Source of the DNA: Sporosarcina sp. BI001-red
GTDB taxonomy: Bacteria; Bacillota; Bacilli; Bacillales_A; Planococcaceae
Reading direction: 5' to 3'
Length of the DNA stretch: 64,000 nt
Assembly: GCF_003384035.1 (NCBI RefSeq)
Contig: NZ_QQAK01000011.1
Location: 1 to 64,000, forward strand
The notes beneath the pieces are model-generated. The model was not told the origin of the DNA. It was given only the letters and a program-made list of their open reading frames with translations, and did no database searches. Position 1 is the first letter of the stretch. Every line of letters begins with the position of its first letter. This document shows, one piece after another, positions 44,779 through 52,823 of this stretch. The position numbers and the translations under genes were made by a program.

Positions 44779-45180
44779 TTATGAGTGCTCAGCCTCATTC
44801 TTGGCCTTCTCCTCAATCTTTGTATCTTGATTGCCATGGATGACTTCATACAGTTCATCTTCCACTGAAATATCTGCGAGTCCCACTTTCGAGCGGTAGG
44901 CGGCACGTATGATTAGATGACCTGCCACTGGTGCTGTAAGGAATACGAAAACGATACCGAGCAATACGCGGACACTAACGAAATGGTCATGGAACAAAAA
45001 GTATAGGAACACGCCGATTAGCGTCAACAAGACTGACAACGTGGAGCTTTTCGTTGCTGCATGGGAGCGTGTATACACATCGGGCAAGCGGATGATTCCG
45101 AACACACTAATGACACTAAAAATACTTCCGGAGAGGATGAGCAGGGCGGCAATGAATTCACCGATCTCGTTTTCGTTCAA
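44779..45180 (-). CDS. mrpG: Na+/H+ antiporter subunit MrpG (MnhG)
   Basis: A 133-aa membrane protein with three helices and the PF03334 signature GIIRLPDVYTRSHAATK and VFLTAPVAGHLI. The start is a TTG 6 nt after GAGGGGGG. It overlaps mrpF by 23 nt. Its final residues (EAEHS) and stop are encoded by a degenerate repeat unit at the edge of array D, so its charged tail (NQDTKIEEKAKNEAEHS) may have been extended by that sequence. Confidence 0.92.
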   Translation of the reverse strand: MNENEIGEFIAALLILSGSIFSVISVFGIIRLPDVYTRSHAATKSSTLSVLLTLIGVFLYFLFHDHFVSVRVLLGIVFVFLTAPVAGHLIIRAAYRSKVGLADISVEDELYEVIHGNQDTKIEEKAKNEAEHS

Positions 45181-45442
45181 CGATAACCCCCCTCTCGATA
45201 TATTTTGAAAAGGCTATTGTGCTGATGAACGATAGAATCCCAAGGATCAGAATGACTTCCAAATACGCTTTCGTTCCGTAAATGATCGATACAACTCCGA
45301 TTGTTGCGAGCAAGTTGACACCGATGACATCCATTGCAATGACTCGATCCGGCATGGAGGGGCCGATTATGAGTCTGATGACAGCTATCGCTATCGTAAT
45401 TGCGAACAGTACAACAGATATTGCAAGCATAGTTTGAATCAT
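45158..45442 (-). CDS. mrpF: Na+/H+ antiporter subunit MrpF (MnhF)
   Basis: A 94-aa protein with three transmembrane helices and the family block GPSMPDRVIAMDVIGVN. It overlaps mrpG and shares one base with mrpE's end. GGTGA lies before the ATG. Confidence 0.93.
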   Translation of the reverse strand: MIQTMLAISVVLFAITIAIAVIRLIIGPSMPDRVIAMDVIGVNLLATIGVVSIIYGTKAYLEVILILGILSFISTIAFSKYIERGVIVERKRDR

Positions 45443-45924
45443 TATCGGGTCACCTCCATAATCGCTTTTTCAAAGTTCTTTAATTGTTTGATCAACCCAT
45501 CACGGGATTCTTGGACGTCCATCGCATGGATGTAGAGGGCATCACTTTCCGGCGTTACTTCCATTACAACAGACCCTGGAGTTAATGTCAGCAACATCGA
45601 GAGCATCGTAATTTCCACATCACTACGCAATATGGTTTCATACTTGAAGATTCCTGGTTCAATCTTCAAACGTGGACTTAAAATCTGCTTCAAGACGACT
45701 GCACTCGATTGGATCAATTCCCAGACGAATATGAACAGTAATCTTACGACCGCGTAGACGCGCCTTAAGTAGAAGCGTGTGCCGAAGAAACGGTGCATGA
45801 AGAATAGGATTCCTATTCCTACGAGGAAGCCTGCGTAGAACGTGGAAAAACGCAATTCGTCTTCATCGATGAGCAGCATCCATAGAAATGCAATGAACAA
45901 GTTCAATAACAGTTGACCCGGCAT
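45442..45924 (-). CDS. mrpE: Na+/H+ antiporter subunit MrpE (MnhE)
   Basis: A 160-aa protein with two or three transmembrane helices and the motif GSVVMEVTPESDALYIHAMD typical of MrpE. It supports assembly of the Mrp complex. GGGGACGGGAG precedes the ATG. Confidence 0.93.
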   Translation of the reverse strand: MPGQLLLNLFIAFLWMLLIDEDELRFSTFYAGFLVGIGILFFMHRFFGTRFYLRRVYAVVRLLFIFVWELIQSSAVVLKQILSPRLKIEPGIFKYETILRSDVEITMLSMLLTLTPGSVVMEVTPESDALYIHAMDVQESRDGLIKQLKNFEKAIMEVTR

Positions 45925-45947
45925 TCTCCCGTCCCCTTTCCTCTGAG

Positions 45948-47444
45948 CTATCGTTTCAGCAACGCTTCTTTGTCCAATACTGCTTCAATATATGTTTGTG
46001 GGTCGATCAACGTCGACGCCGCGTCATTCACGAAGGGTGCAAGCACATCTGCACCGATTCCGATTGCCAGCGTCAAGACGCCAAGTAACACAATCGGTAG
46101 CAGCGTGCGTTTTTTCAACACGACTTGCTCTTCACTACTGATGATTGCTTCCCCCATGAAACAGTTGAGGAAGATGCGCAATAACGAATACAACACGAAC
46201 AAACTCGATACAAATGCTAAGGTCAGCAACACATACGTTTCCGCCTCAATCAGACCTTCACCAAGCAACACTTTTCCGATGAATCCGCTGAACGGAGGAA
46301 TCCCAGTAAGCGATAGCATTGCGATGAAAAACAACCATCCGAGCGTAGGATAATTCCGTAGCAACCCACTGATCTCTCCGATTTTCGCCTTACCTGTCAA
46401 CGAAATCATCAAACCCCCTGCTAAAAATAGCATCGCTTTTACGACCATGTCATGTAATACGTAATAGATCGAACCTTGCAGCGCAACTTCATTTCCTGCT
46501 GCAAATCCAACGAGGATGAACCCCACCGCAATCACTACGTTGTAAGATATGATTTGTCGGATATCTCTCGATGAAAGCGCTCCAATACTCCCGCCAATTA
46601 ATGTCAATGCAGCCATGATCCCAATAATCGACTGCGTAATTTCTGGAGAATGATGGAACACAAGTGTGAACATACGAATTAGTGCATAAATCCCCACTTT
46701 GGTAAGCAATGCGCCGAACAACGCCGCGATTGCTGCAGGAGGCGCGCTATAGGATCCGGGCAGCCAGAAATACAGCAACAATCCGGCTTTCAAACTGAAG
46801 ACGAGTAAAAAGATTAAGCTAATAATCGTCAACACAGGGCCTTGACCATTTTCAGTAACACGTACCGCTAATTGCGCCATGTTAAGCGTACCTGTTGCGC
46901 CATACAAATACGCAATTGCGAGTAGGAAAAACCATGAGGCTAGTACATTAATTGTAATATACGTAAATGCTTCAACGAGCTGGACTTTGCGTCCTCCTAG
47001 TATGAGGAGTGCATACGAAGCAAGTAGCATCACTTCAAAACAGACGAATAAGTTGAAGACATCTCCTGTTAAAAATGAACCGTTAACGCCAGCTAGCAAG
47101 AACAGCATAAAAGGATAGACATACATCTTCTCGAACGATTCTCCAATTGTTGAAAATGCGTAAAGCAGAATAATACTTGTAACGGTCGCAGCAGCTGTAA
47201 CTAGCAACAATGCGAACGAGTCTCCCACAAATAGAATGCCATATGGTGGCTGCCATCCTCCAAAATCCAGTCGTAAAATTCCTTCAGATTGAATCCGTAG
47301 TAACAAGTACACACCGACTCCTGCAGAGCTTGCAGTCGCTAAAAAGCTCAGTATACGTTGCAAAACGAACGAATTGCGGAAGAATGTCAGCACGATTGCA
47401 GTGAGTAGAGGAATAAGGACGGGCAGAACGAGTGCATTAGTCAT
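45948..47444 (-). CDS. mrpD: Na+/H+ antiporter subunit MrpD (MnhD)
   Basis: A 498-aa proton-translocating membrane protein of the NuoM/N family with about fourteen helices. Characteristic pieces are the LLASYALLILGG segment, LFGALLTKVGIYALIR, and GIPPFSGFIGK. It exchanges Na+ for H+ with MrpA. It overlaps mrpC by 8 nt and has GGAGAG at 6 nt. Confidence 0.95.
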   Translation of the reverse strand: MTNALVLPVLIPLLTAIVLTFFRNSFVLQRILSFLATASSAGVGVYLLLRIQSEGILRLDFGGWQPPYGILFVGDSFALLLVTAAATVTSIILLYAFSTIGESFEKMYVYPFMLFLLAGVNGSFLTGDVFNLFVCFEVMLLASYALLILGGRKVQLVEAFTYITINVLASWFFLLAIAYLYGATGTLNMAQLAVRVTENGQGPVLTIISLIFLLVFSLKAGLLLYFWLPGSYSAPPAAIAALFGALLTKVGIYALIRMFTLVFHHSPEITQSIIGIMAALTLIGGSIGALSSRDIRQIISYNVVIAVGFILVGFAAGNEVALQGSIYYVLHDMVVKAMLFLAGGLMISLTGKAKIGEISGLLRNYPTLGWLFFIAMLSLTGIPPFSGFIGKVLLGEGLIEAETYVLLTLAFVSSLFVLYSLLRIFLNCFMGEAIISSEEQVVLKKRTLLPIVLLGVLTLAIGIGADVLAPFVNDAASTLIDPQTYIEAVLDKEALLKR

Positions 47445-47775
47445 CGGATTCTCTCCTTACGTCATCCAAATTGTCAGCACCCGTTTCTCTGTAGATCCGG
47501 TATGCGAGCACTAAGAGAAAAGCAGTGACAGCAAAGCTGATGACGATTGCGGTAAGGATGAGCGCCTGTGGAAGTGCATCCGAATACGTTGAACCTTCTT
47601 CTGTCAGCAATGGAGCGCCTCCCTTTTTTAAACCGCCCATCGTAAGAATCAGTAAGTGTATGGCGTGAGAAAGGATGGCAGTCCCTAAAATGATCCTCAC
47701 AAAATTGCGAGACAGCAGTAAATAGACCGCCACCATGACGAGAACGCCTACCAGTAATGTAATTAAGGTCTCCAT
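47437..47775 (-). CDS. mrpC: Na+/H+ antiporter subunit MrpC (MnhC)
   Basis: A 112-aa NuoK-like protein with three helices and the conserved LPQALILTAIVISFAVTAF segment. It is adjacent to mrpB with no gap and overlaps mrpD. Confidence 0.95.
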   Translation of the reverse strand: METLITLLVGVLVMVAVYLLLSRNFVRIILGTAILSHAIHLLILTMGGLKKGGAPLLTEEGSTYSDALPQALILTAIVISFAVTAFLLVLAYRIYRETGADNLDDVRRESDD

Positions 47776-48201
47776 TCAACTCACATCCTCACTGATCGTC
47801 AACAGAATCGTCACGACAACGCCCACAACGGTTAACGCAACACCTGCTTCAAACACCAACACCATCGAGAGTTCCGTCAACCCGAAAACGGGTAATGCAA
47901 AGTCCCCTTTTTCTTGCGTCAGGAATTGATTGCTAAACAGCATGGGAACTGCACTACTAGCCACTGCCAGAAATACGCCGAGCCCAGCAATTTTCTTGAA
48001 ATCGAACGGAATTCCTTTGTGTACTGTTTCAATATCATATGTCATGTACAGCAACAACAACGCTGAAGCGAGGACGAGTCCTCCAGAGAACCCACCACCC
48101 GGATCGTTATGTCCAGAGATGAAGAGCTCGACACCGAACGTTAATATGATGAACACGATAATTTTCGTGACAGTGCGCAAGATGACGTCATTGATTTTCA
48201 T
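47776..48201 (-). CDS. mrpB: Na+/H+ antiporter subunit MrpB (MnhB)
   Basis: A 141-aa membrane protein with four helices and the family block GHNDPGGGFSGGLV. The ATG at 48201 follows GGTGGTG at 6 nt and matches B. subtilis MrpB length (143 aa). It overlaps mrpA by 14 nt. Confidence 0.94.
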   Translation of the reverse strand: MKINDVILRTVTKIIVFIILTFGVELFISGHNDPGGGFSGGLVLASALLLLYMTYDIETVHKGIPFDFKKIAGLGVFLAVASSAVPMLFSNQFLTQEKGDFALPVFGLTELSMVLVFEAGVALTVVGVVVTILLTISEDVS

Positions 48202-50593
48202 TGCCGTCACCACCTTTTTTGTCTTTCAACTTGATCAACACATACACACCGAGGCCACCGATCAGAAGAACCACGATTTCGAGCATCGTATCAAACGCAC
48301 GGAAGTCCCCTAAAATCGCGTTAACGATATTGCCTCCACCCGTAAGCGTCTTCGCGTCTTCAAAGTATTTGGAGATCGGATCGAATAGGCGGTTTCCTTG
48401 TACGATGAGCGCTGTGATCATGACGATCAGACCTGTTGCAACTGCGATGAACGCATTCAATACTTTCACCGGACGACGTGGACGCTCTTTCTTCCAATCT
48501 GGCATGAAGCGGAATGTCAGTAAGAACAACACAGTAGTTACCGTTTCCACAACGATTTGCGTGAGTGCCAAGTCAGGTGCTCGCAAAACGACGAACAGAA
48601 AAGCAACTGTAAATCCAAGGACACCATTTAATAGAATCGCAATCAACCGAGAATTCACGAAAAGAATGGCAACCGCTGCAGCCATCATGACCATGACAAG
48701 AATGTACTCATTAATAGTTACAACCGCATCTTCCGAAAAGTTAAAAGTAAGTCGCCAAACAAATGTCAATGCCGTTCCCATCATGGCAATGAAAAACAGC
48801 AGAATGTACGTGAAATAGCGATGCAAATGTCCTGTCATGTACTTATTTGTTAGGTGATAGGAGTTTCCCTCGAGCTGAATAAGTAACAACGTATAGATGT
48901 TATCAATCTTCCAACTGAACGGGGAGACTGTATAGATACGTCTCCACTGGCGCAAGAAGATATACAGAATGGTTCCAACGAAGATAATTCCAATCGTCAT
49001 CCAGAGTGCCGGATTCAGTCCATGCCACGCAGCAATGTGCACAACAAGCGATTCCGGATTCCCAAATGACGGATAGACCGCAGCCATGGCCGGTTTGAGT
49101 ATCCATTTCCCTAGCAGATTCGGGAAGAAGAACAACCCTACAATCAAAGCCCCTAAAATGGACGGCGCAACGAGCATCCCAGGTCGCGGATCATGCGCGC
49201 CTCGGTCCACCCATGCGGGCTGTTGCTGCTGGCGACCGAAAAACGTTTGAAAAACGATAATCATGCAGTATACGAAAGTAAAGACACTCGCTACCCATGC
49301 GACAATCGGAATCCATGTGTGGACACCTGGCAACCCCAAGTGGCGCACAGCGAGACTCGCTTCTAAAAACAGTTCCTTACTTAAAAATCCATTAAAAGGA
49401 GGTAATCCAGCCATTGAAAAACTACCTGCAAGCGCAATGCTGAATGTTATAGGCATAAACACAGCCAACCCACCGAGTTTCCGAATATCACGCGTCCCAA
49501 GTTCATGGTCAACGATTCCGATAATCATGAATAACGCGCCTTTGAATGTAGAGTGGTTTATCAAATGGAATAGTCCTGCAAACGCTGCAGCTGTATAGAT
49601 CGTTTTGTCCACCCCTGGTATGTCCAGCATGGCGGCTGAACCGATCCCTAGTAAACTCATAATCAACCCAAGTTGACTAATCGTAGAATAGGCAAGAAGC
49701 GCCTTCAAGTCGTTTTGTCGGACGGCATTGAACGAGCCCCACAACAAGGTCAACAGCCCGATGAACGTCACCGAATAGAACCATAGTTCACTTTCACCGA
49801 ATACCGGGATGAAGCGGGCGACCAGGTAAATCCCCGCCTTGACCATCGTTGCTGAGTGTAAATATGCACTGACTGGGGTCGGGGCTTCCATCGCATCTGG
49901 AAGCCAAATATGGAAAGGAAATTGTGCGGATTTCGTAAAAGCTCCAAGTAGAATGAGAAGCATCGCTGGGATGAAAAGATCATTTGTCGGTAACGTTTCC
50001 GCCATGCCAATCATCTCTTGAATACTATAAGTCCCCGTCATTTGGTGCATCATCAGGAATCCGATAAGCATGCCGATTCCGCCAGTCACTGTGATGAGCA
50101 TTGCCTTTTTCGCACCGGCTCGAGAATTTTTCCGCTGATGCCAAAAAGCGATGAGCAGGAATGACGACACACTCGTCAACTCCCAAAATACGTAGAGTAC
50201 CAGCACGTTATCTGAAAAGACGACCCCCAGCATGGAACCCATAAACAGCAACAAATACATATAAAAACGACCAAGTGCTTCTCGTTCAGATAGATAATAA
50301 ATGGAGTACATAACGACGAGCGTCCCCATGCCTGTGATGAGCAATCCCAAAATCATACTGAGACCGTCTAAATGAGTGGTGAAGTGGATATCGGCGGCAT
50401 TTAGCCACCGGATGGTGTGGAATAGGTTCTCGCCTGAAGCTAGTTTTGGTACCTGAAGACTAAGAATAACAAACAAAATCAATGGAACTGGCAATACCAT
50501 CCAACCGATTTTCTTACTGCGTACATATGTATAAAGAAACGGAACAAAAAGCGATGCCAGAAACGGCACCAATATAAGTATCGGAATGATCAA
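48188..50593 (-). CDS. mrpA: Na+/H+ antiporter subunit MrpA (MnhA)
   Basis: An 801-aa subunit with a NuoL-like N-terminal part (about 1-500, with LLIAFWHQRKNSRAGAKKA and YLHSATMVKAGIYL) and a C-terminal MrpA/MbhD-E part (about 610-801). It is the main ion-translocating subunit of the seven-gene antiporter needed for Na+ resistance and alkaline pH homeostasis. The start appears to be a TTG, 9 nt after AGGGGGG. It is the first gene of mrpABCDEFG and has a ~250-nt leader with an attenuator-like terminator. Confidence 0.95.
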   Translation of the reverse strand: MIIPILILVPFLASLFVPFLYTYVRSKKIGWMVLPVPLILFVILSLQVPKLASGENLFHTIRWLNAADIHFTTHLDGLSMILGLLITGMGTLVVMYSIYYLSEREALGRFYMYLLLFMGSMLGVVFSDNVLVLYVFWELTSVSSFLLIAFWHQRKNSRAGAKKAMLITVTGGIGMLIGFLMMHQMTGTYSIQEMIGMAETLPTNDLFIPAMLLILLGAFTKSAQFPFHIWLPDAMEAPTPVSAYLHSATMVKAGIYLVARFIPVFGESELWFYSVTFIGLLTLLWGSFNAVRQNDLKALLAYSTISQLGLIMSLLGIGSAAMLDIPGVDKTIYTAAAFAGLFHLINHSTFKGALFMIIGIVDHELGTRDIRKLGGLAVFMPITFSIALAGSFSMAGLPPFNGFLSKELFLEASLAVRHLGLPGVHTWIPIVAWVASVFTFVYCMIIVFQTFFGRQQQQPAWVDRGAHDPRPGMLVAPSILGALIVGLFFFPNLLGKWILKPAMAAVYPSFGNPESLVVHIAAWHGLNPALWMTIGIIFVGTILYIFLRQWRRIYTVSPFSWKIDNIYTLLLIQLEGNSYHLTNKYMTGHLHRYFTYILLFFIAMMGTALTFVWRLTFNFSEDAVVTINEYILVMVMMAAAVAILFVNSRLIAILLNGVLGFTVAFLFVVLRAPDLALTQIVVETVTTVLFLLTFRFMPDWKKERPRRPVKVLNAFIAVATGLIVMITALIVQGNRLFDPISKYFEDAKTLTGGGNIVNAILGDFRAFDTMLEIVVLLIGGLGVYVLIKLKDKKGGDGNENQ

Positions 50594-50610
50594 TTCGTTG
50601 TACCCCCCCT

Positions 50611-50660
50611 AAAAAAAAGAAAACACGGGTCCTATCATCAGAGTCTTCTAACGGACGGTG
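50611..50660 (-). terminator. Intrinsic terminator in the mrpA leader (candidate attenuator)
   Basis: On the minus strand a hairpin (CAC-C-GTCC at 50653-50660 pairing with GGAC-CC-GTG at 50624-50632, with further pairing possible inside) is followed by TTTTCTTTTTTTT, then directly by the mrpA ribosome site AGGGGGG. Termination here would prevent expression of the operon. Confidence 0.6.
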
Positions 50661-50850
50661 AAAGCTTGGAAAGTCGCAGCAATACTTGTACGGGGTTTTC
50701 AAAATCCGCAGAAAAGTTTCTGAGACGGCTTGACGCGGATGGAAAAGCCGGCGATAATGAGTGCCATGTGAGTACAGTGAACAAGCCTGAAACTATTCTT
50801 TAGTTTCAGGATGAACGTGCAAGCGATGGCGTTTGTGTTTTTGGTTTCAA
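50661..50850 (-). other. Structured leader region of the mrp operon
   Basis: A 337-bp gap separates mrpA from the divergent USP gene. On the minus strand it contains a helix ATCCGC (50735-50740) / GCGGAT (50704-50709) enclosing CAGAA-ACTT-TTCTG, a 10-bp hairpin CCTGAAACTA/TAGTTTCAGG (50786-50810), and GGCTT/AAGCC pairing near 50730-50750. A TATACT box lies at about 50856-50861. It does not match a riboswitch class I know. Confidence 0.45.
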
Positions 50851-50948
50851 CCTAAAGTATACACAACATTTACATCAATCGCACTTGAAGCGGTGCGCAC
50901 GAGTGTGAGATTGCCTAGTATTCAGATTCTATGGAGGTGGAGGACTAC

Positions 50949-51623
50949 ATGGGGAAAGTGAAAGGACGCATGGATGAAAGCATCCTCGTCTGTGTGTATT
51001 ACGGACCTAACGGAGAGCGGCTCATTCGTCGCGGTCATCAGATGGCTAGCGCGATGGATTGCCCTCTTTACATTTTAACAGTCGATCCACGGCCGTTAGA
51101 TGATATGGATGCAGCTAAATCGGATTACATTGACAGATGGCGTGAACTTGCGGATCAATTGGAAGCAGATGAATTCATCATACGGGATAACGAAAGTAGA
51201 CCCACCGCAAAAGTGATCAAACAAGTGGCACATGATCGGAATGTCACTCAAATCATCATCGGACAAACGGCGCAAAGCCGATGGGAAGAAATCACGAAGG
51301 GCTCGTTCATGAACGTATTGTTGCGTGAAATTACGTTCGTCGATTTCCACGTCGTATCTGTCGCACGTTCCATTAAGCATGATGTCGAAGGGTTGTTCGA
51401 AAAAGGATTGCGGGCGTATCTGACGGATGATGGGGACGGGTTCCGCATTACGTTCAACTATACAAAAGATGCCCGGTTTGAAGGGATCTTCTTTAAAGAG
51501 ACCGGAACAGATTTCAATAATGGCATCTTTAAATTCATGCATGATGGAAAGATGTGTCAAGTGAGAATTACAGATGATCGTGTAGAAGATCCATCTTTAG
51601 TCAGTTGTAAAATTGATGTATAA
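50949..51623 (+). CDS. USP-domain protein, KdpD-sensor-like
   Basis: A 224-aa protein with an N-terminal universal-stress-type domain (about 10-140) resembling the USP part of KdpD: ILVCVYYGPNGERLIRRG and the nucleotide-loop-like IIIGQTAQSRWEE. The C-terminal ~80 residues (RITFNYTKDARFEGIFFKE) form an unassigned beta-rich domain. There is no kinase domain. The ATG at 50949 is 5 nt after GTGGAGG. It diverges from the mrp operon, which suggests a role in ion homeostasis (inference). Confidence 0.7.
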   Translation: MGKVKGRMDESILVCVYYGPNGERLIRRGHQMASAMDCPLYILTVDPRPLDDMDAAKSDYIDRWRELADQLEADEFIIRDNESRPTAKVIKQVAHDRNVTQIIIGQTAQSRWEEITKGSFMNVLLREITFVDFHVVSVARSIKHDVEGLFEKGLRAYLTDDGDGFRITFNYTKDARFEGIFFKETGTDFNNGIFKFMHDGKMCQVRITDDRVEDPSLVSCKIDV

Positions 51624-51630
51624 CCATAGG

Positions 51631-51668
51631 TAAAAGCAGAGAGTGCCGCGGCGCTCCCTGCTTTTTGT
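51631..51668. terminator. Bidirectional terminator
   Basis: Stem AAAAGCAGaGAGtGCC/GGCgCTCcCTGCTTTTT. It closes the USP gene and also murB on the minus strand. Confidence 0.88.
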
Positions 51669-51686
51669 TTTGTCGCTATAGTAAAC

Positions 51687-52604
51687 TTACTCAGCAGGCT
51701 CTCCTACAATTTTCACTTCGCGTTCGAGATCTACACCGAAACGCTTTTTCACTTCTGCTTGAACCATTTCAATTGTACGAATGTAGTCAGTTGCAGTTGC
51801 GTGATTTTTGTTGATGATGAACCCCGCGTGTTTGGTTGAGACCTCTGCTCCACCGATTCCTTTTCCTTGAAGTCCGCTATCCTGGATCAGTTTACCCGCG
51901 AAAAACCCGGGTGGTCGTTTAAATACACTACCTGCTGATGGATACTCAAGCGGTTGCTTCGACTCACGCAAAAAAGTCAATTCTGCCACTTTCGCATCAA
52001 TTGTCTCTTGGTTACCAACCTGGAGATCGAAGTCTGAAGACACAACGAAATACCCTTCGTCGGCGATAATACTTTTCCGATAACCGAGTTCCAGTTCCTC
52101 TTTCGATAACACAAAGATTTCCCCTTTACGATTCATAAGGGTGGACTTCACGATGATGTCTTTTATCTCCCCGCCATATGCTCCGGCGTTCATTGCCATA
52201 GCACCTCCGACAGAACCTGGAATTCCACAAGCGAATTCAATTCCAGTCAATCCAGCGGCTGCAGCGGCTTTTGAAACATCAATAATATACGCACCGGCTT
52301 CAGCGTGGACATGCGTTCCGTTCACAGTAATCACATCTAACTTCACAGGATGCAACACGATGCCACGAACTCCTCCGTCGCGAACGACCATGTTAGATCC
52401 ATTTCCAAGTAGCAATATCGGGATATCTTGTTCATATGCGTAACGGACAGTTGCTTGCATTTCTTCAACAGTTTCAGGGATCACCAGTAAATCAGCAAGT
52501 CCGCCTAGTTCTGTCTTTGTATAATTTGAGAGGGATTCATCCAGCAAAAGCTGCCCTTTAGTAATCGTTGTTTGTAAATCAGTAAGCCATTGTTGCTTAG
52601 CCAT
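51687..52604 (-). CDS. murB: UDP-N-acetylenolpyruvoylglucosamine reductase
   Basis: A 305-aa FAD enzyme reducing enolpyruvyl-UDP-GlcNAc to UDP-MurNAc. It shows the FAD-binding LLGNGSNMVVRDGG, GIPGSVGGAMAMNAGAYG, and the catalytic Ser/Glu region YPSAGSVFKRPPG and GGAEVSTKHAGFIIN (type IIb MurB). The ATG at 52604 gives family length (B. subtilis 303 aa) and has GGGGAG just before it; the longer frame from 52691 has no support. Confidence 0.95.
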   Translation of the reverse strand: MAKQQWLTDLQTTITKGQLLLDESLSNYTKTELGGLADLLVIPETVEEMQATVRYAYEQDIPILLLGNGSNMVVRDGGVRGIVLHPVKLDVITVNGTHVHAEAGAYIIDVSKAAAAAGLTGIEFACGIPGSVGGAMAMNAGAYGGEIKDIIVKSTLMNRKGEIFVLSKEELELGYRKSIIADEGYFVVSSDFDLQVGNQETIDAKVAELTFLRESKQPLEYPSAGSVFKRPPGFFAGKLIQDSGLQGKGIGGAEVSTKHAGFIINKNHATATDYIRTIEMVQAEVKKRFGVDLEREVKIVGEPAE

Positions 52605-52823
52605 TCTCCCCAACCCTTTCCAATGTACGTACCTTATAACAGTATGGTGTGAATCTAGTGATTTGACAAGAGGTACGGACATGTTTTCCATATAGGTTCA
52701 TTGTACTCGCTTTACATTAACAATTAGTGAGAATCCGTGGATTTTTGGAGACATTCGTTAAATCCAATGATTTCTGGCGAAGATGGACTTAAGTGAACTT
52801 AAAGAACACGGAGGGATACCACT

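Noticed and set aside
13278..44790. Replication-origin-like GATC-rich DNA (Dam/SeqA type) because of many TGATCA sites.
   Set aside because: Bacillales lack SeqA, DnaA boxes are not seen, and many units have GAGC instead of GATC.
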